This document shows positions 27,301 through 35,380 of a stretch of 64,000 nucleotides of DNA, in pieces. How positions within the stretch are numbered: the stretch's first letter is position 1; every line of letters starts with the position of its first letter. The DNA is taken from contig JAGCPV010000080.1 of NCBI GenBank assembly GCA_017965475.1, positions 1 through 64,000 on the forward strand, read 5' to 3'. The notes under the pieces were generated by a model. It worked only from the letters and a program-made list of their open reading frames with translations, had not been told where the DNA came from and searched no databases. Both the position numbers and the translations under genes were made by a program. The stretch comes from Prevotella sp. GTDB taxonomy: Bacteria; Bacteroidota; Bacteroidia; Bacteroidales; Bacteroidaceae.

Positions 27301-29795
27301 ACGATATGTACATCCTCTGCTGACGAACCAACCTGGATCGTGACAGGCTTACCGTCGTTGGGGAACTGTTCGGCAGACTGGTAGAACCAGTCTTCGGTCT
27401 CTGTGGCAGGCACCTGGTCATCGAGGGCGAAGAGCACGAATGAACGTTCGATGGTGTCGTTCTCACAGATAGCCTTGAAGGTGTGTTTTCCGCTCTTCAG
27501 ACCAGTGCTTACCAGCGCAAATGGCGTGTTCGTGTTCACCGTCTTCCATTCTCCACCGTCGATCTGATATTGGGCCTGGGCCTTGATATCCTGTCCTGCA
27601 GCATTCAATAGATGGATGGTGATCTCAGGTTTCTCGTCGCTCAGGATCTTCTCCTGCAGATCCACCGTCAAAGCGGTCTTCCGATTACCCAACGGCAGGG
27701 AGAGTTGTCCACTGCGCGTCTCTCCTGCGGTGTCTGTCACGTCGGCTGTCACCACGAAGGTGTAGAAATGCGGATCCCTGCTCTCAGGCAGTGTCAGAGG
27801 TACATCGATACAGAACTCACCATTGTCGTCTGTCTTGACCTCGCCCTTGATGATCTCGTCGCCCTCATGGCCGTAGCCAATGACGGCCGTGCTCCAATAG
27901 CGGCTGTAGGACCACCACCAGAACGCGGTGCGGCGCGACACCTTGAAGCTGACCTTTCCACCCTGGATGGGAACACCCGAATAACTCAGGGCCTTGCCCT
28001 TTACTGCCAACGTGTCATTGGGGGCGTAGGCCTCTTTTACTTCGGGGAACTCCACATAGAAGGTGGGACGCTTGTATTCCTCCACACGGATATACTGCCG
28101 TTCGTCATCGACACGGATCTGGAAGGAACCTGTCAGGCCTGACGATGGCAGGGTGAAGTCGGCCGTGGCGACACCATATTCATCTGTCTCCACCTGCTGT
28201 TCGCTAACCAACTTGTGGTTGGCATCGTAGAGACGGAATGACTGTTCCTGGCGCTCGCATACCGACTGCTCTATACCATTCTTCACCTGATAGGTGAGGG
28301 CAGACACATGGACGGTCTGGCCCGGACGGTAGATGCTACGGTCTGTATAGATCTGGGTCTTTGTCACCACTCGCTGACTGGTATAATAAGAGTAGCTGCT
28401 GTTGTTGCTCCTGTCCGGACAGGCCTTGTCGGTATCCGTATAGGCAAACACCTCACGACGCTGGTGTATCCTGTCCTTGCCCTTGAAGATATACTCACCC
28501 TTCTCATCCGTCACACCCTCGTAGGTCTCGTAGCTCGAATAGGTACGATATTCTTTGATACGCAGATGGGCACCCGCGATGGGCTGTCCTGTACGGGCGC
28601 TGACAACGACATAGCGCTCATCCTCGTCGCTGTTCTGCGGTTCCGCGATGACGAAGACATCAGTGACGAAGTAATAACGGCGCACAGGGTCGATACCTGA
28701 AGGACTGGTGAACTCCAGCAGATAGACACCGACTGGCAGCTCAGGGATCGTCAGGGCATCCTCGAAGAACTCATAGTCCTTCTTGTCCTGATATTGTCTG
28801 GTCTGTTCGTTGACCACCTTACCCAACAGGGTCTTCAACACCTTGTAATCCTTCTGGCTCGACGGACTGAGGTCGATATCGCCATTGGCATTCACCTCAT
28901 AGATCTTCATCGTCAGGGATTGCAGGTTGCGCATCTCCCTCAATGCCAGAGCCGTCGATTGTCCTGGCATGGCGACAGCTCTGTCGAATGACAGATGGAT
29001 CTCAGGGTTCGTCAACTTCTTCTCCTCATTGCGCAGATAGTCTATCCGTTTCCAACTGCCCCACTTCTTGAGGGCTTTGCGGATAAAGGTGATCTTCTCT
29101 TCGGCAGAGGCTTTATACATACGTTCATAACGGGTGATGGCCAGTTCACCGGCCTCTGGCAGATCCTGATAGATATCCAACAGACTGTCGATCTCCTCCA
29201 CAGGGGCATAGCGGCGTTCCTTGGCAGCCACGATACAGGCGGCCCGACGGTTACCCACCTTGGTATAGTAGTCGTAGAGCACATCCAACTCATCCAGTTC
29301 GATGCCGATGATACTCAGGAGGTCGCGCCCGAAGAGTTCGCTGTCCTTCCCCTTGATGACGAAGGGCACGTATTCATCCTCCTTCACCTGAGCCAGTTTC
29401 TGACAAAGAGCCTCCGTGAGCTCAGGTTTCCCTTCCTTGATGCCCATGGCATAATAGCGGTTGCTGATGTAATAGAGCACGGTCTGATAGACGGTCTTCA
29501 GCACCTCGTCCGTCGTCTGGTCACAACGCTCTTTGATGCGCATCACCTCTGGCATCAGCGAGTCTGGGGCAATATCCTTCATCACCTGGGCCGCCAACAG
29601 CTCCGCCTTCAGCAGATGGCCATAGTCCTTGCCCTTCTCAGCTTTCATCACGATCTTCTGAAGGATCTCATACTCGGTCTTCGGCAGGTCTTTCTCTTCA
29701 GCCGTGGTCACTTTCTTCCAAAGCGACGCGTAATTCTCTCCAAAGATAAACACTGGTAACATCAATGCAAATAATAAGATGAGTACTTTTTTCAT
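24345..29795 (-). CDS. Bacterial alpha-2-macroglobulin family protein
   Basis: A 1816-residue protein, counted from ATG 29795 (MKKVLILLFALMLPVFIFGE, signal peptide). After a helical N-terminal region come MG2-type domains (QTQIYTDRSIYRPGQTVHVS, FTLPSSGLTGSFQIRVDDE), the A2M block (FFYPQLTTDKDGHVALKFTL, SLTTWRLMGLAHTKDMYYG) and the helical toroid region (KPDGSWSWWPDMPGSLYMTV). The position of the thioester (CxEQ in other A2Ms) reads LPSLGIGFDNNAISLAASYY, so this is a form without a thioester. Such proteins are thought to trap or sense proteases at the envelope. It is the first gene of a minus-strand run that ends with a C10 protease. Confidence 0.9.
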   Translation of the reverse strand: MKKVLILLFALMLPVFIFGENYASLWKKVTTAEEKDLPKTEYEILQKIVMKAEKGKDYGHLLKAELLAAQVMKDIAPDSLMPEVMRIKERCDQTTDEVLKTVYQTVLYYISNRYYAMGIKEGKPELTEALCQKLAQVKEDEYVPFVIKGKDSELFGRDLLSIIGIELDELDVLYDYYTKVGNRRAACIVAAKERRYAPVEEIDSLLDIYQDLPEAGELAITRYERMYKASAEEKITFIRKALKKWGSWKRIDYLRNEEKKLTNPEIHLSFDRAVAMPGQSTALALREMRNLQSLTMKIYEVNANGDIDLSPSSQKDYKVLKTLLGKVVNEQTRQYQDKKDYEFFEDALTIPELPVGVYLLEFTSPSGIDPVRRYYFVTDVFVIAEPQNSDEDERYVVVSARTGQPIAGAHLRIKEYRTYSSYETYEGVTDEKGEYIFKGKDRIHQRREVFAYTDTDKACPDRSNNSSYSYYTSQRVVTKTQIYTDRSIYRPGQTVHVSALTYQVKNGIEQSVCERQEQSFRLYDANHKLVSEQQVETDEYGVATADFTLPSSGLTGSFQIRVDDERQYIRVEEYKRPTFYVEFPEVKEAYAPNDTLAVKGKALSYSGVPIQGGKVSFKVSRRTAFWWWSYSRYWSTAVIGYGHEGDEIIKGEVKTDDNGEFCIDVPLTLPESRDPHFYTFVVTADVTDTAGETRSGQLSLPLGNRKTALTVDLQEKILSDEKPEITIHLLNAAGQDIKAQAQYQIDGGEWKTVNTNTPFALVSTGLKSGKHTFKAICENDTIERSFVLFALDDQVPATETEDWFYQSAEQFPNDGKPVTIQVGSSAEDVHIVYSVFAGKKLIERGAVERSNQLFNLKVTYEEEYGNGVLLTFAWVKNQQCYTHTAKIQRPMPDKKLKLEWTTFRDRLKPGQQEEWILSVKDADGKPVDAQLMATLYDKSLDQIISHQWGLTPYLSIPLPSTAWHYPTYNKVGDYESLDWKHLDVEDLLFSEFDHDVIPSPYSHRRYRTRGLKGHARGDEDYMLMDAGMPAPEPMIMYEKKAMSNTVRDEEVLNAKETVEASDTEQEPQMEMRENLNETAFFYPQLTTDKDGHVALKFTLPESLTTWRLMGLAHTKDMYYGSIEATAVAQKDVMIQPNIPRFLREGDQAIIVARASNISEKDLSGKAQLRLLNAETNAVVYEKSQNVSLKAGQTTAVAFKVDGSMFNGDHSLLICQIMVSGKGFSDGEQHYLPILPASERVTVTQSITQHQPGTVTVDLTKLIPADARQTKLTVEYTNNPAWLMIQSLPSLGIGFDNNAISLAASYYANGLGKHIIEQQPEAKKAFELWKKESPETSLVSALEQNQELKDVVLSETPWMLDAEDETTQKQRLADFFDDNQMQQRLKTTIEKLSKLQKPDGSWSWWPDMPGSLYMTVEISEMLVRLNDMTGEQEAIKSMLTNAFRFMGKEIVEEVENMKKWAKQGHEVSFPSFKALQWLYLATLDGRELPDDVQKANNYLLKLLKKDIKDQTMYEKALTAVILSKPEPQRAAEYVQSLKEYTVYREETGRYYDTPRAGYSWFDYTIPTQTVAIEAIQRITPDDKQTVREMQRWLLQEKRTQAWDTPINSVNAIYAFLMDNKSPLSVNNNHAQLKVDGKTLDTPKATAAIGYVKTTVPATAKTFSVEKTSEDTSWGAVYAQFVQATKNITDFGTGLTVKRELLTADGKVPQSLSVGDRVKMRITITADRDYDFVQVIDKRAACLEPVRQLSGYRNGAYCTPKDNTTNYYFNMMSKGTHVFETEYNIDRSGTYETGTCTVQCAYAPEFRGTTKSQTLIIK

Positions 29796-29827
29796 TCTAC
29801 AATCCAATCTTAATTGGTTTAACTATG

Positions 29828-29835
29828 CAAAGATA
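29828..29835 (-). promoter_or_regulatory. Promoter -7 box of the alpha-2-macroglobulin operon
   Basis: TATCTTTG on the minus strand, about 33 bases before the start. It lies back-to-back with the promoter of the acyl-CoA synthetase. Confidence 0.65.
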
Positions 29836-29855
29836 ATGAATTATTTTGAAAATCA

Positions 29856-29887
29856 TTTGGAAATTATGAATTATTATATTACTTTTG
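29856..29887 (+). promoter_or_regulatory. Promoter of the ADP-forming acyl-CoA synthetase
   Basis: TTTG at 29856-29859 and TACTTTTG at 29880-29887, 20 bases apart. The expected start of transcription falls at about 29892-29895, almost on the first ATG. Confidence 0.7.
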
Positions 29888-29922
29888 CACCTATGATTAA
29901 TGATTATTACACCTATGATTAA
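29888..29922 (+). repeat. 13-bp direct repeat that doubles the start codon region
   Basis: CACCTATGATTAA occurs at 29888-29900 and 29910-29922. The first copy creates a nine-codon frame (MINDYYTYD, 29893-29922) that overlaps the proposed start at 29915 of the synthetase gene. Confidence 0.6.
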
Positions 29923-32002
29923 CGAACAACTACTCAATCCGAGGAGCATCGTCGTGATTGGCGGCTCCAACAACGTGCACAAACCCGGTGGTGCTATTGT
30001 GCGGAATATCAAGGACGGTGGTTTTGGTGGTGATCTGCATATCGTGAACCCCAAGGAGGATGAGGTGCAGGGCATCAAGGCTTTCCACGATGTGAAGGAC
30101 ATTCCGCAGACAGAGATGGCCGTGCTCGTGGTGGCAGCCAGATTCTGTCCCGACTATGTCGATTTCCTCTGTGCGGAGAAGGGTGTGCGCGCCTTCGTGA
30201 TTATCTCTGCGGGCTTTGGTGAGGAGACCAAGGAGGGTGCAGCTTTAGAGCAACGTATCCTCGACACGTGTAAGAAATATGGTGCGGCGTTGATTGGTCC
30301 CAACTGCATCGGACTTCTGAATCGCAACCACCACAGCGTCTTCACACTGCCCATTCCCAACCTGAATCCTCAGGGCGTCGATTTCGTCTCTGGCTCAGGA
30401 GCTACGGCAGTGTTCATCCTTGAGAGTGCCGTCATTAAGGGTTTGCAGTTTAACAGCGTGTGGAGCATTGGCAACGGCAAGCAGATCGGCATCGAGGATG
30501 TGTTGCACTATATGGACGAGAACTTCAACCCTGAGACGGATTCGAAGGTGAAGCTGCTCTATATCGAGAATATCTCCAACCCCGACAAACTGCTGTTCCA
30601 TGCCAGTCGTCTGATCCACAAGGGATGCCGTATCGCAGCCATCAAGGCTGGATCCAGCGATAGTGGCAGTCGTGCGGCATCAAGTCATACAGGAGCTATT
30701 GCTTCCTCGGATTCTGCTGTGGAGGCCCTCTTCCGTAAGGCGGGTATCGTACGTTGTTATTCGCGCGAGGAACTCACCACCGTAGGGTGTATCTTTACCC
30801 TGCCTGAACTGAAAGGTAAGAACTTCGCCATCGTGACCCATGCGGGTGGTCCTGGAGTGATGCTCACGGATGCACTCTCGAAGGGTGGCCTGAATGTGCC
30901 TTCTTTGGCCTCTGAACCAGCTGCCGAGGAACTGAAGACGAAACTGTTCCCTGGCTCATCCGTGGCCAATCCCATCGACTTCCTCGCTACAGGAACGCCT
31001 GAGCAGTTAGGCACAGTGATTGACTATTGCGAGAACAAGTTCAATAATATCGATGCCATCGCCGTCATCTACGGCACACCTGGACTCACCCAACTCTATG
31101 AGGCCTACGATGTGCTCGACAAGAAGATTAAAGAATGTAAGAAACCGATCTTCCCCATCCTGCCCAGTCTGCACACGGCAGGTCCTGAGGTAGAGGAATT
31201 CCTGAAGCGCGGACATGTGAACTTCAGCGACGAGGTCACGTTGGCTACGGCACTGAGTCAGATTATGAAGACCCCACAGGCCTCACGCTTCGAGGTAGAG
31301 CTCTATGGCGTCGATATATCGCGCCTTAACAAGATCATCTTCCGTGAGATAGAGCGCCTGAAGTTTGAGGGTGTCGAACGTGGTTATCTGGCACCAGATG
31401 TCGTTCGTGAAATACTCTCCTGTGCGGGTATCCCATTGGTATCTGAGATGGTAAGCACCTTGAAAGAGGCACTTGTCGCCTTTGCTGAGGAAGTAGGCTT
31501 CCCAGTGGTGGCGAAGGTCGTAGGACCTGTGCATAAGAGCGACGTGGGTGGTGTGGCCCTGAATATCCGCACGCCTGAACACCTCGCCCTTGAATTCGAC
31601 CGTATGATGAAAATTCAGGACGCGACGGGTGTGATGGTACAGAAGATGCTGAAGGGCACCGAACTCTTTATTGGTGCGAAGTACGAGGAGCGTTTTGGTC
31701 ATGTGGTGCTCTGCGGACTTGGCGGCATCTTCGTCGAGGTTCTGAAGGATGTTTCTTCCGGACTCGCCCCGCTGAGTTATGATGAGGCTTATTCGATGAT
31801 CCGTTCCCTGCGTGGCTATAAGATATTAAAAGGTACACGCGGACAGAAGGGTATCAACGAACAGAAATATGCTGAGATCATCGTGCGTCTTTCCACCCTG
31901 TTGCGCTTCGCTACGGAGATCAAAGAAATGGACATCAACCCGCTGCTTGCCGATGAAAACGAAGTGGTGGCCGTTGATGCCCGCATACTTATAGAGCGAT
32001 GA
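29915..32002 (+). CDS. ADP-forming acetate/acyl-CoA ligase
   Basis: A 695-residue protein, counted from ATG 29915 (MINEQLLNPRSIVVIGGSNN); the frame is open to 29900. The order is a CoA-binding Rossmann domain (residues 1-130), succinyl-CoA-ligase-like domains (IGPNCIGLLNRN, SGSGATAVFILE, SSHTGAIASSDSA) and a C-terminal ATP-grasp domain (FPVVAKVVGPVHKSDVGGVA, EERFGHVVLCGLGGIFVE). The alpha and beta parts are fused in one chain. The enzyme makes ATP from acetyl-CoA or another acyl-CoA plus ADP and phosphate, a fermentation step. The stop overlaps the next start by four bases (ATGA). Confidence 0.9.
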   Translation: MINEQLLNPRSIVVIGGSNNVHKPGGAIVRNIKDGGFGGDLHIVNPKEDEVQGIKAFHDVKDIPQTEMAVLVVAARFCPDYVDFLCAEKGVRAFVIISAGFGEETKEGAALEQRILDTCKKYGAALIGPNCIGLLNRNHHSVFTLPIPNLNPQGVDFVSGSGATAVFILESAVIKGLQFNSVWSIGNGKQIGIEDVLHYMDENFNPETDSKVKLLYIENISNPDKLLFHASRLIHKGCRIAAIKAGSSDSGSRAASSHTGAIASSDSAVEALFRKAGIVRCYSREELTTVGCIFTLPELKGKNFAIVTHAGGPGVMLTDALSKGGLNVPSLASEPAAEELKTKLFPGSSVANPIDFLATGTPEQLGTVIDYCENKFNNIDAIAVIYGTPGLTQLYEAYDVLDKKIKECKKPIFPILPSLHTAGPEVEEFLKRGHVNFSDEVTLATALSQIMKTPQASRFEVELYGVDISRLNKIIFREIERLKFEGVERGYLAPDVVREILSCAGIPLVSEMVSTLKEALVAFAEEVGFPVVAKVVGPVHKSDVGGVALNIRTPEHLALEFDRMMKIQDATGVMVQKMLKGTELFIGAKYEERFGHVVLCGLGGIFVEVLKDVSSGLAPLSYDEAYSMIRSLRGYKILKGTRGQKGINEQKYAEIIVRLSTLLRFATEIKEMDINPLLADENEVVAVDARILIER

Positions 32003-33183
32003 GGACAGCGATCGTAGGCGGAGGTGCCGCAGGCTTCTTCCTCGCCATCAACCTCAAGGAGCGCTGTCCCCAGATGGAGGTGACGATCTTCGAGAAATCG
32101 AAGAAGGTGCTGGCGAAGGTGGAGGTGTCTGGTGGTGGGCGCTGCAACTGTACCAATTCCTTCGCCTCTGTGCGCGATCTCTCACAGGTCTATCCCCGTG
32201 GGCACCGTCTGATGAAACGGCTCTTCAAGACCTTCGACCATCGCGATGCCTACGCTTGGTTCGAGCGCCACGGGGTTCGTCTGGTGACGCAGGAGGATGA
32301 GTGTGTCTTCCCTGCCTCACAGGACTCCCACACCATCATCAACCTCTTCCTCGCTGAAGCCCGCCGTCATCATATCGAGATCCGTACGGAATGTAAGATC
32401 ACCTCTCTCGACGAACTTGCCGGCTATGATTATATCGCCATCACCACGGGTGGTGGTACGGCCTCGATGGTTGGGGTACCGACTATCGAAGCTGTACCCT
32501 CGCTCTTTACTTTCAGCATTGAGGATGAAGCCCTGCGCGCCCTCATGGGAACGGTCGTCGAAGAGGCTACAGCCTTCATCCCTGGCACTGGCTTCCGTGC
32601 CTTTGGCCCCTTGCTCATCACCCACTGGGGCATGAGCGGCCCCGCTATCCTGAAACTCTCCAGTTATGCCGCCCGTGAACTCCACGACCATCACTACCAG
32701 ATGCCGTTGGCCGTGAACTGGCTGTCGCGCAAAGATCCTGAGATCCAGCAGGAACTCCAGCGCATCATCACAGACCACCCGCAGAAGCAACTCAGCAGCA
32801 TCCGTCCCTTCGACCTGTCAGGCCGTCTCTGGGATTATCTCCTGGGAAAAGCCCTCGGCGAACGTGCCCGGAACCGTTGGCAGAACCTGAACAAGAAGGA
32901 ACTAAACCGTTTGACTAATATCCTCTGCAATGATCCTTATCAGATCACTGGGCGCGCTGCTTTTAAGGATGAGTTTGTCACCTGTGGTGGTGTAGATCTC
33001 GCCGCTGTCGATCCCAATACGTTGGAATTAAAAGACTATTCCCAAACGGTATTTGTCTCTTCATCGTCTTCCCCGCGAATCTTCTTCGCTGGCGAAGTGC
33101 TCGACATCGACGGCATCACTGGTGGCTTCAATTTCCAAGCTGCCTGGACCACTGCCTACGCCGTCGCCCATGCCATCAGTTAG
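31999..33183 (+). CDS. HI0933/YhiN-type FAD-dependent oxidoreductase
   Basis: A 394-residue flavoprotein. The FAD-binding motif VGGGAAGFFLAINL is at residues 6-19 and the family signature VEVSGGGRCNCTNS at about 43-56. The end (FFAGEVLDIDGITGGFNFQ, AWTTAYAVAHAI) is the second FAD-contact block, diagnostic for this family. Its substrate is not known. It overlaps the synthetase gene by four bases, so the two are translated together. Confidence 0.9.
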   Translation: MRTAIVGGGAAGFFLAINLKERCPQMEVTIFEKSKKVLAKVEVSGGGRCNCTNSFASVRDLSQVYPRGHRLMKRLFKTFDHRDAYAWFERHGVRLVTQEDECVFPASQDSHTIINLFLAEARRHHIEIRTECKITSLDELAGYDYIAITTGGGTASMVGVPTIEAVPSLFTFSIEDEALRALMGTVVEEATAFIPGTGFRAFGPLLITHWGMSGPAILKLSSYAARELHDHHYQMPLAVNWLSRKDPEIQQELQRIITDHPQKQLSSIRPFDLSGRLWDYLLGKALGERARNRWQNLNKKELNRLTNILCNDPYQITGRAAFKDEFVTCGGVDLAAVDPNTLELKDYSQTVFVSSSSSPRIFFAGEVLDIDGITGGFNFQAAWTTAYAVAHAIS

Positions 33184-33368
33184 TGCTGGGATCCGACAAC
33201 AATTACTGACAAAAACATTTCAATTTTCCCTTCATTCAGAGCGTAACATGCTGATTCCTTGTGTGTTCGGCTGAAGGGGTCTTTTGGGTCTGTCCCCAGC
33301 CCCATCAAACGTATCTACAACTTTGATCCATTTGCTCTTTTGTATTATTCTGTAAAGATTTCTTCTGC

Positions 33369-33452
33369 TAAAGGAGCCCTTCAGCATCGTAAAGGAGTCC
33401 TTTAGCTCCGTAAAGGTGTCCTTTAGAACCGTAGAGGTCCCCTCTACCAATG
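33369..33452. repeat. Array of four 21-bp palindromic repeats (array C)
   Basis: Units at 33369-33389, 33390-33410, 33411-33431 and 33432-33452. They read TAAAGGAGCCCTTCAGCATC, TAAAGGAGTCCTTTAGCTCC, TAAAGGTGTCCTTTAGAACC and TAGAGGTCCCCTCTACCAAT, each followed by G. Each has a palindrome (AAAGGAGTCCTTT type) with spacers that vary. On the minus strand they read as heptads TVLKDTF, TELKDSF, TMLKGSF. The 504-base gap 33184-33687 also holds a faint REP remnant at 33181-33300 and the promoter of the next gene; I see no gene in it. Confidence 0.75.
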
Positions 33453-33619
33453 GGCTATGGTTCCTCCGAAAAGCCATCCAAAACACCCTTCAGCGTAACT
33501 CTCTGTATATAAACAATATACGCCTCGGCTGAAGGGTAAATGAATTTTCTTTTTATTTTTTCTGTTTGGCGACACAGAGGTACAGGAGTGTTGTGAGATG
33601 AGGAATAACAGCAAAAGGC

Positions 33620-33650
33620 TTGGTAGTTTCGGAAATTCTTTGTATATTTG
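33620..33650 (+). promoter_or_regulatory. Promoter of the TPR/AraC-type regulator
   Basis: TTGG at 33620-33623 and TATATTTG at 33643-33650, 19 bases apart, 37 bases before ATG 33688. Confidence 0.7.
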
Positions 33651-33687
33651 CAAAAGATATTTAATCAACATTAATCTTTTCGTTGGC

Positions 33688-35346
33688 ATGAGAATAAGAA
33701 ATCTATTAATCGTTGCTTCGATGCTCTATGGTTTCGGTTCGAACGTGACTACCGCTGCCATCCCCGACTCGCTGCTCTCATTGAGGAAAGCTTACAGATA
33801 TAACCTGGTCAGTCCCGATACCTCGCTGCTAATTCTGCAGACGCTTCGCGAGTGCAACATGGCGGCGGAATGGGAGATCAGCGCTGCCGAGGGCGACATC
33901 TACACCAATATACGCAAGTATCGTAGGGCCGTGAAGTGTCATGAGAAAGCACTCAACGACCCAGCCATTGCAGACAGTACGAGGCAGAAAATGCGGCTTT
34001 ACAGGCGACTGATGGACGAAAACGACATGTTGCTCGAGGATGAACAGGTGGCTTATTACATCGATAAACTCAGCGAACTGGCTGATCAATGTAACGACGA
34101 GGCGCATCTGGCAATGGCGCAGTTTACATGGGGCAAATACTTACACTATCATGGTGACAGGCAGCGGGGCTATGAGCAGTGTCTGAAGGCCATTGACTGC
34201 ATGAAAGCCACTAACTATCATAGTAAACAGTTGGAACTGCGCGACTTCTATATCGACCTGATGAGGATGTATATTAGCGACAAGCGTTACAACGAGGCGC
34301 TACGCGTAACGCAACTTCACGAAGAGGCTGCCAAGACTGTTACCCTGCCTCTGGCCGACCAGCGCGCGCTGCGCAACGTCTATGGCCTGAGAGCCAGTCT
34401 GCTGGCACACATGGGACGCATGAACGAGGCTGACGAGTGTTATGAGCAATGGAAGATGACAGAGGGCGGCAATGAGGTGGATGATCGCTACATACTCGAC
34501 TACCTGATGCTGAGTCGCCACGACAGGGAGGCTATTGACGTGCTCCACCATCTGCGCGAGTTCCTCAGAGCCGAATGCGACACGGTGAACTACTGGATGC
34601 TCGACTTCCTGAACAAGGACGCTATCCTCCACACGAGATTGGGCGATTTCGAGATGGCGGCGAGGAACTCCGACGAGGTCAGTGCCATCTCTGACAGTCT
34701 CCGCTTGCGCATGTCGAGAAAGACCATGGGTTCTGCCCTCTACCTGATCGGAGAGGCAAAGGCCATTCATAAGCGCAACCTGCTGATCAATTGGCTCGTC
34801 GCTGCCCTCATACTGCTCGCCATAATTATGGCCATCGTTATCTATTACAGCCACATCATCCGAAAAAGGAACGAGAAACTGCGTCGCGTGCTGAACGGAC
34901 TGGAAGCCTACAGAAAGATGATGATGGAGCAGACGGAGGAGAATGTACTTCCGAAAAAGTCGGCTGAGGAGAGTGCGCTCGACGAATCCAGACGCTTGTT
35001 CGTGGAGATGGATGCCAAGATCACCAGAGAGCGGCCCTTCACCGATCCGAACTTTGGCCACGAAGAACTCATCAAGTTTACGGGTGTCGAAAAAGAGCGG
35101 TTTGAGCGCATGATTACCCTCTATACCAACGTGAAGAACTCGATGTCGTACATCAACTCGCGACGTTCGGAATATGGTGCCCAACTCATCGTGGATAACC
35201 CGTACGACACGCTGACCTCCATCGCTACAAGGTGCGGTTTCAACACCAAGGCTGAGTTTATCTCCGCCTTCAAGTTCGCCTTCGGTATCTCGCCCAGAGA
35301 CTATCGCGACAGCATCGCCAACCTCTTCAAGGATAAAATCGACTAA
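33688..35346 (+). CDS. Membrane-bound TPR sensor with an AraC-type DNA-binding domain
   Basis: A 552-residue protein. The frame is open from 33598, but ATG 33688 gives a signal peptide (MRIRNLLIVASMLYGFGSN) and fits the promoter. Residues about 25-360 are TPR-like helices (CHEKALNDPAIADSTRQKM, YEQCLKAIDCMKA). One membrane segment follows at about 365-385 (WLVAALILLAIIMAIVIYY). The cytoplasmic end has an AraC/XylS helix-turn-helix (TLTSIATRCGFNTKAEFISA, FKFAFGISPRDYR). It is a one-protein signalling device: a periplasmic sensor joined to a DNA-binding domain. Its target may be itself or the CPBP gene next to it. Confidence 0.8.
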   Translation: MRIRNLLIVASMLYGFGSNVTTAAIPDSLLSLRKAYRYNLVSPDTSLLILQTLRECNMAAEWEISAAEGDIYTNIRKYRRAVKCHEKALNDPAIADSTRQKMRLYRRLMDENDMLLEDEQVAYYIDKLSELADQCNDEAHLAMAQFTWGKYLHYHGDRQRGYEQCLKAIDCMKATNYHSKQLELRDFYIDLMRMYISDKRYNEALRVTQLHEEAAKTVTLPLADQRALRNVYGLRASLLAHMGRMNEADECYEQWKMTEGGNEVDDRYILDYLMLSRHDREAIDVLHHLREFLRAECDTVNYWMLDFLNKDAILHTRLGDFEMAARNSDEVSAISDSLRLRMSRKTMGSALYLIGEAKAIHKRNLLINWLVAALILLAIIMAIVIYYSHIIRKRNEKLRRVLNGLEAYRKMMMEQTEENVLPKKSAEESALDESRRLFVEMDAKITRERPFTDPNFGHEELIKFTGVEKERFERMITLYTNVKNSMSYINSRRSEYGAQLIVDNPYDTLTSIATRCGFNTKAEFISAFKFAFGISPRDYRDSIANLFKDKID

Positions 35347-35380
35347 CGTAACATCGTGCTTGGCACCGTGTTACCCTCAA

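Noticed and set aside
29895..29899. Start of the synthetase at 29900
   Set aside because: MIITPMINEQ has no support over ATG 29915, where the conserved MINEQLLNPRSI start lies; the extra codons come from the direct repeat.
33232..33486. 84-residue minus-strand frame with LKDTF-TELKDSF heptads
   Set aside because: The heptads are the translation of the 21-bp palindromic array; the rest of the frame is unlike any protein and overlaps a REP remnant. I list the array, not a gene.
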